Source: Mumia xiangluensis
GTDB taxonomy: Bacteria; Actinomycetota; Actinomycetes; Propionibacteriales; Nocardioidaceae
DNA: 64,000 bases
Assembly: GCF_010994095.1 (NCBI RefSeq)
Contig: NZ_WJYO01000002.1
Span: 744,001 to 808,000, forward strand
Direction of reading: 5' to 3'
Shown: positions 16,254 to 25,483 of the stretch, piece by piece
Layout of the letters: each line of letters opens with the position of its first letter
How positions within the stretch are numbered: the stretch's first letter is position 1
Program-made: the position numbers and the translations under genes
The notes under the pieces: generated by a model
Told to the model about the DNA's origin: nothing
The model's input: only the letters and a program-made list of their open reading frames with translations
Databases searched by the model: none

Positions 16254-17492
16254 ATGGCAGACGAGACGTACGTCGTGGTGGGTGGTGGCCTGGCCGGCGG
16301 CAAGGCCGCCGAGATCTTGCGCGAGGAGGGGTTCGACGGCGAGATCGTCCTGGTCACCGCGGAGGACCGACCCCCGTACGAGCGCCCCGTGCTCTCCAAG
16401 GGGTTCCTGCTCGGATCGGACCCGGTGGAGTCCGCCTACGTGCACGAGGCGTCGTGGTGGGACGCCCACGACATCACCGTGCGGACCCGCACGACGGCGA
16501 CCGGCCTGCGTCTCGACGACCGGCTCGTGGAGCTGGCGGACGGGACGACGCTCGGCTACGACAAGCTCCTCCTCGCGACGGGCTCGTGGCCGCGACGCCT
16601 GGACGTCCCCGGCGCCGACCTCGACGGGGTCCTCTATCTGCGGACGATGCCCGAGGCCGAGCGGATCAAGGGGATCCTCGACGCGGGTGGGCCGCTGGTG
16701 ATCATCGGCGCGGGATGGATCGGTCTCGAGGTCGCCGCCGCCGCGCGCACCCACGACGTCCCGGTCACCATCCTCGAGACCGCCGACCTCCCGCTCCAGC
16801 GGGTGCTCGGCGACCGCGTCGCGGAGGTGTTCGCAGCGCTGCACCGAAAGCACGGCGTCGACCTCCGGCTCGGGACGGGCGTGGCCGAGATCCGTGGAGA
16901 CGCCGGCGTCACGTCGGTCGTCACGACGGACGGCGACGAGATCCCCGCAGCCGCCGTCGTCGTCGGCATCGGCGCGACGCCCCAGTGCGAGTGGGCCCTG
17001 GCTGCCGGGCTCGCCGGCGAGGGCGGGATCGACACCGACGCGTCGATGCGGACCTCCGATCCCGCGGTGTGGGCAGCCGGCGACATCGCCGCCGCCGAGA
17101 AGCCACGCCTCGGACGCCGTGTGCGCGTCGAGCACTGGGCGATGGCCAACGATTCCGGCCCCGTCGCCGCGCGCTCGATGCTCGGGCAGGACGTCACCTA
17201 CGACAAGCTCCCGTTCTTCTACACCGACCAGTACGACCTCGGCATGGAGTACGTCGGGGCCGTCTCGGACCCTGCCACGGCCGACGTCGTCGTCCGCGGC
17301 AACGCCGACCCTTCCGCCGGGCCGCTCGCGTTCCACGCGTTCTGGCTGGACGACGGCATCGTCGGCGCCGCCATGCACGTGAACATGTGGGACGACGGGC
17401 TAGAGCCGCTCAAGGCGCTCGTCGGCACCCGCGTCGACCCTGCCCGCCTCGCCGACACCGACGTACCCCTCACCGACCTCGCAACCGGCTGA
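16254..17492 (+). CDS. FAD-dependent ferredoxin/rubredoxin reductase-like oxidoreductase
   Basis: A 412-residue flavoprotein. It has an N-terminal FAD motif (VVVGGGLAGGKAAEILR), the redox-partner reductase signature RPPYERPVLSK, a second dinucleotide motif IIGAGWIGLEVAA for NAD(P)H, and the FAD-closing motif VWAAGDIA. It belongs with ferredoxin/putidaredoxin reductases that pass electrons from NAD(P)H to a small iron-sulfur partner; no ferredoxin gene is adjacent. TACGGT lies seven bases before the ATG, suggesting a leaderless message. The DoxX gene begins 25 bases downstream. Confidence 0.85.
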   Translation: MADETYVVVGGGLAGGKAAEILREEGFDGEIVLVTAEDRPPYERPVLSKGFLLGSDPVESAYVHEASWWDAHDITVRTRTTATGLRLDDRLVELADGTTLGYDKLLLATGSWPRRLDVPGADLDGVLYLRTMPEAERIKGILDAGGPLVIIGAGWIGLEVAAAARTHDVPVTILETADLPLQRVLGDRVAEVFAALHRKHGVDLRLGTGVAEIRGDAGVTSVVTTDGDEIPAAAVVVGIGATPQCEWALAAGLAGEGGIDTDASMRTSDPAVWAAGDIAAAEKPRLGRRVRVEHWAMANDSGPVAARSMLGQDVTYDKLPFFYTDQYDLGMEYVGAVSDPATADVVVRGNADPSAGPLAFHAFWLDDGIVGAAMHVNMWDDGLEPLKALVGTRVDPARLADTDVPLTDLATG

Positions 17493-17517
17493 CGCACCCC
17501 GAAAGAGGAACCGCTCC

Positions 17518-18045
17518 ATGACCCTTCTGCGCAACGTCGCTCGCCCGCTGCTCGCCTCGATGTTCGTCTACGGCGGAGTCAACGCGCTCCGCAACACCTC
17601 AGCGATGGCCGCCCGTGTCCAGCCGGTCACCGACCGCATCGCCGAGCTCGTGGAGTCCGTCGCACCCGGCACCGCCATCCCCACCGACGCCGAGACGATG
17701 GTCCGCGTCAACGGGACGATCCACGTCGCCTTCGGGACGTCGCTCGCGCTCGGGCGGTTCCCGCGGCTGTCGGCGCTCGTCCTGGCAGGCACGATGGTCC
17801 CGACGACCGTCGCGGGCCACCCGTTCTGGAAGGAGTCCGACCCGGCCGCGGCCGCCAACCAGCGGATCCACTTCACGAAGAACCTCTCGATCCTCGGCGG
17901 CCTGCTCATGTCGATGCTCGACCCCGACCCGCAGAAGAAGCTGCTCGCGCGGCGGGCGAAGGACAAGGTCGTGCAGGCGTCGGGGTCCGCCGCCGACGCC
18001 TTGCACGAGACGGCGGCACACCTCAAGGACGCACTCCCCGGCTGA
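17518..18045 (+). CDS. DoxX family membrane protein
   Basis: A 175-residue protein with the DoxX-like N-terminus LLASMFVYGGVNALRN and three or four hydrophobic segments, ending in an amphipathic basic tail of about 40 residues. DoxX proteins are small membrane proteins often found near oxidoreductases; in mycobacteria one forms a membrane oxidoreductase complex with SodA and SseA. Here it follows an FAD reductase gene by 25 bases with a GAAAGAGGAA ribosome-binding region, so the two are probably co-expressed. Confidence 0.8.
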   Translation: MTLLRNVARPLLASMFVYGGVNALRNTSAMAARVQPVTDRIAELVESVAPGTAIPTDAETMVRVNGTIHVAFGTSLALGRFPRLSALVLAGTMVPTTVAGHPFWKESDPAAAANQRIHFTKNLSILGGLLMSMLDPDPQKKLLARRAKDKVVQASGSAADALHETAAHLKDALPG

Positions 18046-18069
18046 GGCGAACCGATAGGCTCGGGTGCG

Positions 18070-19344
18070 ATGACGTCACCACTGTGGGCTGCCCCGTTCC
18101 GTCCCGACCCCGTCGACGCGACCGTGTCGCTCCCCGGGTCGAAGTCGCAGACCAACCGCGCCCTGATCCTGTCGGCTCTCGCCGACGGCCCGTCGCGCCT
18201 GACCCGCCCGCTGGTCTCCCGCGACACGACGCTGATGGCCGACGCCCTCCGCGCGCTCGGCACCGGCATCGACGGTGACGAGGATGCGTGGACGGTGACG
18301 CCCGGCGCGTGGGGCGGGAGGCAGGAGCCCGTCAGGATCGACGTCGGACTGGCCGGCACCGTGATGCGCTTCGTGCCGCCGGTCGCGGCACTGGTCGACG
18401 GCGACGTCGAGATCGACGGCGACGAGTACGCCCGCCAGCGGCCGATGGCGACGACGATCAGCAGCCTCCGCGCCCTCGGAGTCACGATCGACGACGCCGG
18501 CCGCGGCACGATGCCGTTCACCGTCCGAGGGGCCGGGCACGTCCTCGGCGGGCCGATCACGATCGACGCATCGGCCTCGAGCCAGTTCCTCTCCGCCCTG
18601 CTGCTGGTCGGCGCCCGGTACGACGACGGCATCGACGTCCGGCACGACGGCCCGCCCGTCCCCTCCGCCACGCACGTGCAGATGACGCTGACCGAGCTCC
18701 GCCGCCGGGGTGTCACCGTGACGGAGTCCGCCGACCGCTGGGTGGTCGCCCCCGGTCCCGTCGCGGCGTACGACACCACCATCGAGCCTGACCTCTCCAA
18801 CGCCGGCGCGTTCGTCGCCGGCGCCCTGGTCACCGGCGGGCGCGTGCGGGTCCGTCACTGGCCGCGCGACACCGACCAGGCCGGCGACCGCTGGCGCGAG
18901 ATCGCGCGGGCGTTCGGGGCTGACGTCGGCATCGACGGCGACGACCTCGTCGTGAGCGCTCCGGACACGTTGAGCGGCGTCTCGCTCGACCTGCGCGACG
19001 AGGGCGAGCTCACTCCGGTCGTCGCCGCCGTCGCAGCAACCGCCTCCGGCGTCTCGACGCTCACCGGCATCGCGCACCTCCGGGGGCACGAGACCGACCG
19101 CCTCGCCGCGATCACGGCCGAGATCACCCGCATGGGCGGCGAGGTCGACGAGCACCCGGACGGTCTGACGATCCATCCGCGCCCGTTGCACGGCGCCGAG
19201 CTGCAGACGTACGCGGACCACCGCATGGCGCACGCCGCGGCCGTGCTCGGGCTCGCGGTCAAGGACGTCCGCGTCCACGACGTCGCCACCACCGCGAAGA
19301 CCTACCCCGGCTTCGAGCAGGACTGGCAGCGGTTCGCGTCGTGA
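18070..19344 (+). CDS. aroA: 3-phosphoshikimate 1-carboxyvinyltransferase (EPSP synthase)
   Basis: A 424-residue EPSP synthase of normal length. Hallmarks are LPGSKSQTNRALILSALADGPS, GLAGTVMRFVPPVAAL, the DGDEYARQRPM block with the conserved Arg, ASASSQFLSALLL, EPDLSNAGAFVAGA, and YADHRMAHAAAVLGL near the end. It joins phosphoenolpyruvate to shikimate-3-phosphate in the shikimate pathway. Its stop overlaps the rsgA GTG by four bases, the same aroA-rsgA pairing as Rv3227/Rv3228. Confidence 0.96.
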   Translation: MTSPLWAAPFRPDPVDATVSLPGSKSQTNRALILSALADGPSRLTRPLVSRDTTLMADALRALGTGIDGDEDAWTVTPGAWGGRQEPVRIDVGLAGTVMRFVPPVAALVDGDVEIDGDEYARQRPMATTISSLRALGVTIDDAGRGTMPFTVRGAGHVLGGPITIDASASSQFLSALLLVGARYDDGIDVRHDGPPVPSATHVQMTLTELRRRGVTVTESADRWVVAPGPVAAYDTTIEPDLSNAGAFVAGALVTGGRVRVRHWPRDTDQAGDRWREIARAFGADVGIDGDDLVVSAPDTLSGVSLDLRDEGELTPVVAAVAATASGVSTLTGIAHLRGHETDRLAAITAEITRMGGEVDEHPDGLTIHPRPLHGAELQTYADHRMAHAAAVLGLAVKDVRVHDVATTAKTYPGFEQDWQRFAS

Positions 19345-20333
19345 GCCAGCGCTACGACGAGGACCGGCCGCACGAGAAGTTCGACCGGCCACGTCGTCAT
19401 ACGCGCCCCCGTACGAAGGAGCGTCCCTCCTACGCCGACGCCGACGACGGCTGGGTCATCGGTGTCGACCGCGGCCGCTACACGTTGCTGGTCGGCGACG
19501 ACGAGCGCGCCGTCACGGCGATGAAGTCACGGCCCCTCGGCCGCAAGGCGGTCGTCGTCGGAGATCGCGTCCGCGTCGTCGGTGACACCTCCGGCACCCC
19601 CGACACCCTCGCCCGCATCGTCGAGGTCGAGGAACGCACCACGGTGCTGCGCCGTACGGCCGACGACAACGACCCCATCGAGCGCGTGATCGTGGCGAAC
19701 GCGGACCAGATGGTCGTCGTCGCGGCCCTCTCCGACCCACCGCCGCGCCCGCGCCTCATCGACCGCTGCCTGGTCGCTGCGTTCGACGCCGGCATGACAC
19801 CGCTGGTGTGCCTCACGAAGGCTGACATCGGCGACCCGACAGCGCTCGTGGAGTCGCTCGTCCCGCTCGAGGTGGACGTGGTCGTCACCCAGCACGGAGG
19901 CGACCTCGAGATGATCCGCGAACGCCTTCGCGGACGCACCAGCGTGCTGGTCGGGCACTCCGGCGTCGGCAAGTCGACCCTCGTCAACGCCCTGGTCCCC
20001 GACGCCGACCTCGCCACCGGTGTCATCAACGCCGTCAGCCGTCGCGGCCGGCACACCTCGACGTCGACGCGCGTCCTCCCGCTGCCGTTCGGCGGGTGGA
20101 TCGTGGACACCCCGGGGATCCGCAGCTTCGGGCTGGCACACGTGTCCGTCGAGCGACTGCTGGCGGCGTTCCCCGACCTCGCCACCGCGGCCGAGGAGTG
20201 CCCTCGAGGCTGCCTGCACACCCCCGACGAGCCCGAGTGCGCCCTCGACCTCGCTGTCGCAGACGGCACCCTCGACGCCGCACGCGTCGACTCCTTCCGT
20301 CGGCTGCTCGCGTCGCGCGAAGGGTCCGACTGA
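19341..20333 (+). CDS. rsgA: ribosome small subunit-dependent GTPase RsgA
   Basis: A 330-residue circularly permuted GTPase. The order is an N-terminal OB fold (about 35-95), G4 LTKAD, G1 GHSGVGKSTLVN, G3 DTPGIRSFG, then the zinc knuckle CPRGCLHTPDEPEC. RsgA checks late assembly of the 30S subunit. The start GTG 19341 overlaps the aroA stop (GTGA). The N-terminal 35 residues are very rich in Arg, Asp and Glu, a common actinobacterial extension. Confidence 0.95.
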   Translation: MSQRYDEDRPHEKFDRPRRHTRPRTKERPSYADADDGWVIGVDRGRYTLLVGDDERAVTAMKSRPLGRKAVVVGDRVRVVGDTSGTPDTLARIVEVEERTTVLRRTADDNDPIERVIVANADQMVVVAALSDPPPRPRLIDRCLVAAFDAGMTPLVCLTKADIGDPTALVESLVPLEVDVVVTQHGGDLEMIRERLRGRTSVLVGHSGVGKSTLVNALVPDADLATGVINAVSRRGRHTSTSTRVLPLPFGGWIVDTPGIRSFGLAHVSVERLLAAFPDLATAAEECPRGCLHTPDEPECALDLAVADGTLDAARVDSFRRLLASREGSD

Positions 20334-20339
20334 CGTCCG

Positions 20340-20837
20340 TCAGGTGCGGAGGCACTCCTCGAGCGAGTCTGTCTCGCCCGCCGCAAGGCCGGTGGCGCAC
20401 CAGACCGCGCGCGACCCGCGGTCGCCCGTCTCGTAGGTCAGCCATGCGGCAGTGATGCCGGAGATCGCCAGGAGCACGGCGACGACCGTCGCCGCGACGC
20501 CCGCCGTACGGGTGACGACGATCGCCGCGACCACAGCGAGCACGGCCATCACGATCGTGGCGTACAGGAGCCGGTCGCCCCACGTCTCGTGCGCGTCGAT
20601 CGCGGCCGCGATCTCCCCGCCGAGCTCGAGGTTGGACTTGAGCTCCTCACCCGACTTCACCGTCGCGTAGGTCGCGCCGGCGGCGAGGACGGCGAGGATC
20701 GCGATCGGCCACCGCAGCGCCCAGCGCCATCGCGGCACGAGGAACGCCAGCGTGAGCAGAGCGGTGATCGGGATCAGGACGATCGGTGCGTGGAGGAACA
20801 GGGGATGCATCGGGACACCGTCGATGAAGTCGAACAC
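20340..20837 (-). CDS. DUF2231-like four-helix membrane protein
   Basis: A 165-residue protein that starts MFDFIDGVPMHPLFLHAPIVLIP, the characteristic opening of DUF2231 membrane proteins, with four hydrophobic helices (about 14-34, 42-60, 92-110, 115-135) and a polar C-terminus. The GTG start has an AAGGAGG ribosome-binding site. The conserved H11 and H16 hint at metal or haem binding in this family, but the role is unknown. It converges with rsgA. Confidence 0.75.
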   Translation of the reverse strand: MFDFIDGVPMHPLFLHAPIVLIPITALLTLAFLVPRWRWALRWPIAILAVLAAGATYATVKSGEELKSNLELGGEIAAAIDAHETWGDRLLYATIVMAVLAVVAAIVVTRTAGVAATVVAVLLAISGITAAWLTYETGDRGSRAVWCATGLAAGETDSLEECLRT

Positions 20838-20893
20838 ATGCCCTCCTTCCGGACGCTGTCCATCCTAGGGGCGCGAACCTCTAATGTGGGGCC

Positions 20894-21802
20894 ATGGCGC
20901 ACTCCCACCACGACGATCTCCGGCTCTGCCACGTGCTCGCCGACAACGCGGACGCGATCTCGATGGAGAAGTTCCGGACGGCCGACCTCGTGGTCTCGAC
21001 CAAGCCGGACACGACGTGGGTGACGGAGGCCGACCAGGCCGTCGAGCAGGCGATCCGCCGCACGCTGCGCAGTGCGAGGACCCGCGACATCGTGCTCGGC
21101 GAGGAGAACGGCGAGCAGATCGGCTCCATCGAGGACGCGACACGGCGCTGGATCATCGACCCGATCGACGGCACCTCGAACTACGTGCGCGGCGTGCCGG
21201 TCTGGGCGACGCTGATCGCGCTCGCCGTCGAGGACGAGGTCGTGGCGTCCTGCGTGTCGGCACCCGCGCTCGGCCGGCGCTGGTGGGCCGCCAAGGGTGG
21301 TGGCGCCTTCATGGGGAAGTCGCTGATGTCGGCGACCCGTCTCCAGGTGTCCAAGGTCGATCGCATCGACGACGCCTCCCTGTCGTACGCCTCGCTCGGT
21401 GGCTGGGAGGAGATCGGCAAGCTCGAGAGCTTCCTGGCGCTCACGCGCCGGTGCTGGCGCACCCGCGGCTACGGCGACTTCTGGTCCTACATGCTGCTCG
21501 CCGAGGGCGCCGTCGACATCGCTGCCGAGCCCGAGCTCGCGCTGTGGGACATGGCCGCGCTCGACCCGATCGTGCGCGAGGCCGGAGGCACCTTCACGGC
21601 CCTGAACGGGCAGCCCGGACCGTGGCACGGCAACGCCCTCGCGACCAACTCGATGCTGCACGACGCGGCGATGGCCTACCTCGGCTACTTCCCCGACACC
21701 GAGCCGTACGACGAGCGCGACGACGCCGACGACACGGTCGCGCCCTCCCCCGTTCCGACCAACGTCACGGACCTGGCCGCGCACCGGCGTTCCGACTCCT
21801 GA
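20894..21802 (+). CDS. hisN: histidinol-phosphatase / inositol-monophosphatase family
   Basis: A 302-residue Mg-dependent phosphatase. The metal-binding motifs are GEENGE, the DPIDGTSNYVRG signature and the late WDMAALDPIVREAGG box. Sequence features such as SYASLGGW and RTRGYGDFWSYML match the HisN-type histidinol-phosphatases of actinobacteria (Rv3137-like) better than SuhB. It would remove phosphate from histidinol phosphate in histidine synthesis. The 50-residue acidic tail is atypical. The substrate is inferred from the family. Confidence 0.8.
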   Translation: MAHSHHDDLRLCHVLADNADAISMEKFRTADLVVSTKPDTTWVTEADQAVEQAIRRTLRSARTRDIVLGEENGEQIGSIEDATRRWIIDPIDGTSNYVRGVPVWATLIALAVEDEVVASCVSAPALGRRWWAAKGGGAFMGKSLMSATRLQVSKVDRIDDASLSYASLGGWEEIGKLESFLALTRRCWRTRGYGDFWSYMLLAEGAVDIAAEPELALWDMAALDPIVREAGGTFTALNGQPGPWHGNALATNSMLHDAAMAYLGYFPDTEPYDERDDADDTVAPSPVPTNVTDLAAHRRSDS

Positions 21803-21844
21803 TCCGGGGTCCCGGCGGACACCTCCGTCGGTAGGATCAGCGGC

Positions 21845-22750
21845 ATGTCCACACCGACGCCCCCGTCCTCGTCCGAGCCCGGTCGTCCCGCCGGATCGGA
21901 CCCGGCTCCCTCCTACGGGCAGCCCGCCCCCGGGCAGTCGCAGCCCGGGCAGCCGCAGCCGCAGTACGGGCAGCCGTCGTACGGGCAGTCGCCGCCGCAG
22001 TACGGACAGCCGCAGTACGGCCAACCGTCGTACGGCCAACCGTCGTACGGCCAACCGTCGTACGGGCAGTCGCAGCAGCAGTACGGCAGCTACGGGCAGC
22101 AGCCCGCGCCGTACGACCCCTACGCCACCGGGCTGCCGCAGGCGAGCTATCCCATCCCGAACGATCCTGACGCCCGCCCCGTCACCGTGACGATCGCGGC
22201 CTGGACGACCATCGTGCTGTCCGCGCTCACCGCGCTCGGGTGGGTCCTGCTCGGCGCGATGGCGGGACTCGTCATCGACGAGATGCGCAAGAATCCGGCC
22301 GACTACGAGCTCTCGACGAGCGACATCGACGCGATCGACGACAACATGGCCGCGGTGTACGGGGTGGTAGTCGTCTGCATCGTGGTCTCGCTGGCCGCTG
22401 TCGCGCTCGGCGTCCTGGTCCTTCGGCGGATGGGCTGGGCCAGGATCGCGCTCACGGTCCTCTCCGCCGTGACCATCATCCTCGGCTTCCTCCTGATCCT
22501 GTCGTTCATCTCGCTCCTGTGGGCCGGCGCCGGGATCGCCGTCATCGTGCTGCTCTTCACCGGCGGCGCCAACGCGTGGTTCTCGCGCAGCGGATCCGGG
22601 TGGGACACCCCGTACGGCGGTGGTGGCGCCGGCACCTACGGTGCCGCTGCGCCGTACGCGTCACCGGGCCAGGTGCCGGGCCAGCAGGGGCAGTCGTACG
22701 GTCAGCCCGGCCAGTCGTACGGGGAGCAGGGTCCGCCTCAGGGGTGGTGA
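21845..22750 (+). CDS. membrane protein with YGQPS repeats
   Basis: A 301-residue protein. The first 100 residues are a disordered Pro/Gln/Tyr/Ser region built from YGQPS/YGQ repeats; three exact 15-bp tandem units lie near 22017-22063. Three or four transmembrane helices follow (about 118-142, 174-198, 202-240), then a Gly/Tyr/Gln-rich tail. No enzyme motif is visible. TAGGAT lies seven bases before the ATG, suggesting leaderless transcription. Confidence 0.6.
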   Translation: MSTPTPPSSSEPGRPAGSDPAPSYGQPAPGQSQPGQPQPQYGQPSYGQSPPQYGQPQYGQPSYGQPSYGQPSYGQSQQQYGSYGQQPAPYDPYATGLPQASYPIPNDPDARPVTVTIAAWTTIVLSALTALGWVLLGAMAGLVIDEMRKNPADYELSTSDIDAIDDNMAAVYGVVVVCIVVSLAAVALGVLVLRRMGWARIALTVLSAVTIILGFLLILSFISLLWAGAGIAVIVLLFTGGANAWFSRSGSGWDTPYGGGGAGTYGAAAPYASPGQVPGQQGQSYGQPGQSYGEQGPPQGW

Positions 22751-22806
22751 CCGTGACCGGAGTCACGCTAGGTTGACCCCATCGTCCGCGTGCGAGGGGG
22801 TCTTCG

Positions 22807-23244
22807 ATGAAGGTCAGCGACGTCATCACGTCCAAAGGAAGCACCGAGGTCTTCACGATCAGACCCGACGCGCCAGTCTCGGCACTGCTCGACGAGCTCG
22901 GTGAACGCAACATCGGCGCGCTCGTCGTCAGCGACGACGGCACCCACGTCGTCGGCATCGTGTCCGAGCGCGACGTCGTGCGCAAGCTCCGCGGCATCGC
23001 CGATCCGACCGCCGAGCTGGTGTCGTCGATCATGACGTCCGACGTGCACACCTGCACACCCGACGACTCGATCACCGCGATGCTCGAGATCATGACCAAC
23101 GAGCGCATCCGCCACGTCCCGGTGGTCGACGAGGAAGCAGAGCTCGTCGCGCTGCTGTCGATCGGTGACGCCGTGAAGTTCCGGATGCAGCAGCTTCAGT
23201 TCGAGCGGGACCAGCTCAACGAGTACGTCGCGTCCGCGCGTTAG
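22807..23244 (+). CDS. tandem CBS-domain protein
   Basis: A 145-residue protein made of two CBS domains (about 5-62 and 70-130), with the typical VVSDDGTHVVGIVSERDVV and HVPVVDEEAELVALLSIGDAV halves. Such stand-alone CBS pairs bind adenosine nucleotides and act as energy or redox sensors; the partner is unknown. It may share a transcript with the preceding membrane protein gene, which ends 57 bases upstream. Confidence 0.85.
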   Translation: MKVSDVITSKGSTEVFTIRPDAPVSALLDELGERNIGALVVSDDGTHVVGIVSERDVVRKLRGIADPTAELVSSIMTSDVHTCTPDDSITAMLEIMTNERIRHVPVVDEEAELVALLSIGDAVKFRMQQLQFERDQLNEYVASAR

Positions 23245-23285
23245 TCGGCTGCGGGGCCGCGCACCGCATCCTTAGGATGCGAGCC

Positions 23286-23933
23286 ATGCCCTCCTCCGAC
23301 GCACCCCGTACCCAGATCACCAGGATCGCCGAGAAGCAGCGACACGACCGCGAGCTGCTCGACCAGCTCCTGGACTCGACGCGGGTGTGTCACGTCGCGG
23401 TGGTCGTCGACGGCCAGCCCGTGGCGTTCCCGACGGCGTTCGCACGCGACGGCGACACGCTGCTCATCCACGGGTCCACCGGATCGCCGTGGATGCGGAC
23501 GGTCGCCGGGGGTGCTCCGATCTCGGTTGCCGTGACCGCGCTCGACGGGATCGTCGTCGCTCGCTCAGCGTTCGAGTCGTCGCTGCACTACCGCAGCGCG
23601 GTGCTGTTCGGGTCTGCGGCACGGGTGCCGGACGAGGATCAGGTCGCCGCGCTGGACCGGCTCACCGAGGCGTTGATCCCGGGACGCTCGGCGGAGGTAC
23701 GGCCGTCGACGCGCCGCGAGCTCGTGGCGACGATGGTGCTGGCGCTGCCGATCGACCGCTGGTCGCTCAAGATCTCGGACGGGTGGCCCGAGGACGAGGC
23801 CGCCGACGTGGCCGGGGACGGGTGGGCCGGCGTCGTCCCGCTGCACGAGACGGTCGGCGCCGCGCTGCCGGCACCGGACCTGCGCGACGGCATCCCCGTG
23901 CCACGGTCGGTGCGGACCCTCAGCGGTTCCTGA
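23286..23933 (+). CDS. pyridoxamine 5'-phosphate oxidase-like FMN-binding protein
   Basis: A 215-residue split-barrel flavoprotein of the type often labelled FMN-binding PNPOx-like protein. The first strands (CHVAVVVDGQPVAFPTAFARDGDTLLIHGS) and ALDGIVVARSAFESSLHYRSAVLFG carry the family pattern. The substrate is unknown; members bind FMN, haem or F420. I prefer ATG 23286 over ATG 23277 because TAGGAT (23273-23278) lies seven bases before it, as in front of the YGQPS protein gene. Confidence 0.7.
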   Translation: MPSSDAPRTQITRIAEKQRHDRELLDQLLDSTRVCHVAVVVDGQPVAFPTAFARDGDTLLIHGSTGSPWMRTVAGGAPISVAVTALDGIVVARSAFESSLHYRSAVLFGSAARVPDEDQVAALDRLTEALIPGRSAEVRPSTRRELVATMVLALPIDRWSLKISDGWPEDEAADVAGDGWAGVVPLHETVGAALPAPDLRDGIPVPRSVRTLSGS

Positions 23934-23954
23934 CCTGGCGGGACCAGGCTTCGC

Positions 23955-25397
23955 TCAGCCCTGTTGCTCCTCTGTGCGGTCACCGCCCCAGAGCGTGTGG
24001 AAGGTCCCCTCCTTGTCGACGCGGCGGTAGGTGTGCGCGCCGAAGTCGTCGCGGAGCCCCTGGATCAGTGCAGCGGGCAGACGGTCGGCGCGCAGCGCGT
24101 CGAAGTAGGCGAGCGACGACGCGAACGCCGGTGCGGGGATGCCGGTGCGGGCGGCGATCGCGACCACCCGCCGCCACGACTCGAGGCCCGCCTGCACAGC
24201 CTCGACGAAGTAGGGCGCGACCAGCAGCGTCGGGAGGTCGGGATCAGCGTCGTACGCCTCCCGGATCCGGTCGAGGAACCGCGCGCGGATGATGCAGCCG
24301 CCGCGCCAGATCGTCGCCATCGCACCAGGATCGACGTCCCACGCGTACTCCTTGCTGCCTGCCTGGATCTCGTCGAACCCCTGCGCGTACGCCACCACCT
24401 TGGACGCGTACAGCGCGCGCCGGACGTCCTCCACGAACGCGTCGACGTCGTCAGGCCGCCAGTCGCTCTCGGCGTGAGCGTCCGGATAGGCGGCGCGCGC
24501 CGGCTCGCGCTGCTCGGCGTGCCCGGAGACCGATCGCGCGAAGGTGGCCTCGGCGATCCCGGTCACCGGCACCCCGAGGTCGAGCGCGGTCTGGACGGTC
24601 CACCGCCCGGTGCCCTTCTGCTCGGCCTCGTCGAGCACGACGTCGACGAACGCGCGACCGGTGTCGGCGTCGGTGTGCGCGAGGACGTCCGCGGTGATCT
24701 CGATGAGGTACGACTCGAGGTCGCCGGCGTTCCAGTCCGCGAAGATCCGGGCGATCTGCGCCGGCTCCGCGCCGAGCCCGTGCCGCAGGAGGTCGTACGC
24801 CTCCGCGATCAGCTGCATGTCGGCGTACTCGATGCCGTTGTGGACCATCTTGACGAAGTGGCCCGCCCCGTCCGGTCCGACGTGCGTGCAGCAGGGTGTG
24901 CCGTCGACCTGCGCCGCGATCGCCTCGAACATCGGGCCGAGCGTCGCGTACGACTCGGCGGATCCGCCCGGCATGATGCTCGGGCCGTTGAGGGCACCCT
25001 CCTCGCCGCCGGAGACCCCGGCCCCGACGAAGTGCAGCCCCTTCTCCCGCAGCGCGGCCTCGCGTCGGCGGGTGTCGGCGAAGTGGGCGTTGCCGCAGTC
25101 GATGATGATGTCGCCCTCGTCGAGGAGGTCGGCCAGCTCGTCGATCACCGCGTCGGTCGGCTCCCCCGCCTTCACCATGATGATGATCGGACGGGGACGC
25201 TCGATCGACTGCACGAAGTCCCGCATCGACTCCGACGGCACGAACGTGCCCTCGTCGCCGTGCTCCTCGACCAGGCGCTGGGTCCGGGCGTGCGTGCGGT
25301 TGTGCAGGGCGACGGGATAGCCGTGGCGCGCGAGGTTGCGGGCCAGGTTGCGACCCATCACCGCCAGTCCGGTCACTCCGATGCGTGCTTGCGTCAC
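23955..25397 (-). CDS. gnd: 6-phosphogluconate dehydrogenase, decarboxylating
   Basis: A 480-residue enzyme of the long NADP-dependent type. It shows the Rossmann motif VTGLAVMGRNLARNLA, FVGAGVSGGEEGALNGPSIMPGG, the catalytic lysine region GAGHFVKMVHNGIEYADMQ and the C-terminal RVDKEGTFHTLWG. It oxidises 6-phosphogluconate to ribulose 5-phosphate, CO2 and NADPH in the pentose phosphate pathway. GTG 25397 is chosen because GAGGAGGA lies just upstream and MTQARIGVTG is a normal start. Confidence 0.96.
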   Translation of the reverse strand: MTQARIGVTGLAVMGRNLARNLARHGYPVALHNRTHARTQRLVEEHGDEGTFVPSESMRDFVQSIERPRPIIIMVKAGEPTDAVIDELADLLDEGDIIIDCGNAHFADTRRREAALREKGLHFVGAGVSGGEEGALNGPSIMPGGSAESYATLGPMFEAIAAQVDGTPCCTHVGPDGAGHFVKMVHNGIEYADMQLIAEAYDLLRHGLGAEPAQIARIFADWNAGDLESYLIEITADVLAHTDADTGRAFVDVVLDEAEQKGTGRWTVQTALDLGVPVTGIAEATFARSVSGHAEQREPARAAYPDAHAESDWRPDDVDAFVEDVRRALYASKVVAYAQGFDEIQAGSKEYAWDVDPGAMATIWRGGCIIRARFLDRIREAYDADPDLPTLLVAPYFVEAVQAGLESWRRVVAIAARTGIPAPAFASSLAYFDALRADRLPAALIQGLRDDFGAHTYRRVDKEGTFHTLWGGDRTEEQQG

Positions 25398-25483
25398 GTG
25401 TCCTCCTCGTCGTTCCACCTCTCGAGACTATGCCCGGGTCCCGTCGGCGCGCAGGGAGCGCGACGGCGGACTACGGTGCCGAG

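Noticed and set aside
14058-17378. 1106-codon open frame antisense to the ECF fusion and FAD reductase genes
   Set aside because: The translation is low-complexity Arg/Gly/Val-rich and mirrors the two real genes, both of which have clear domain motifs on the plus strand.
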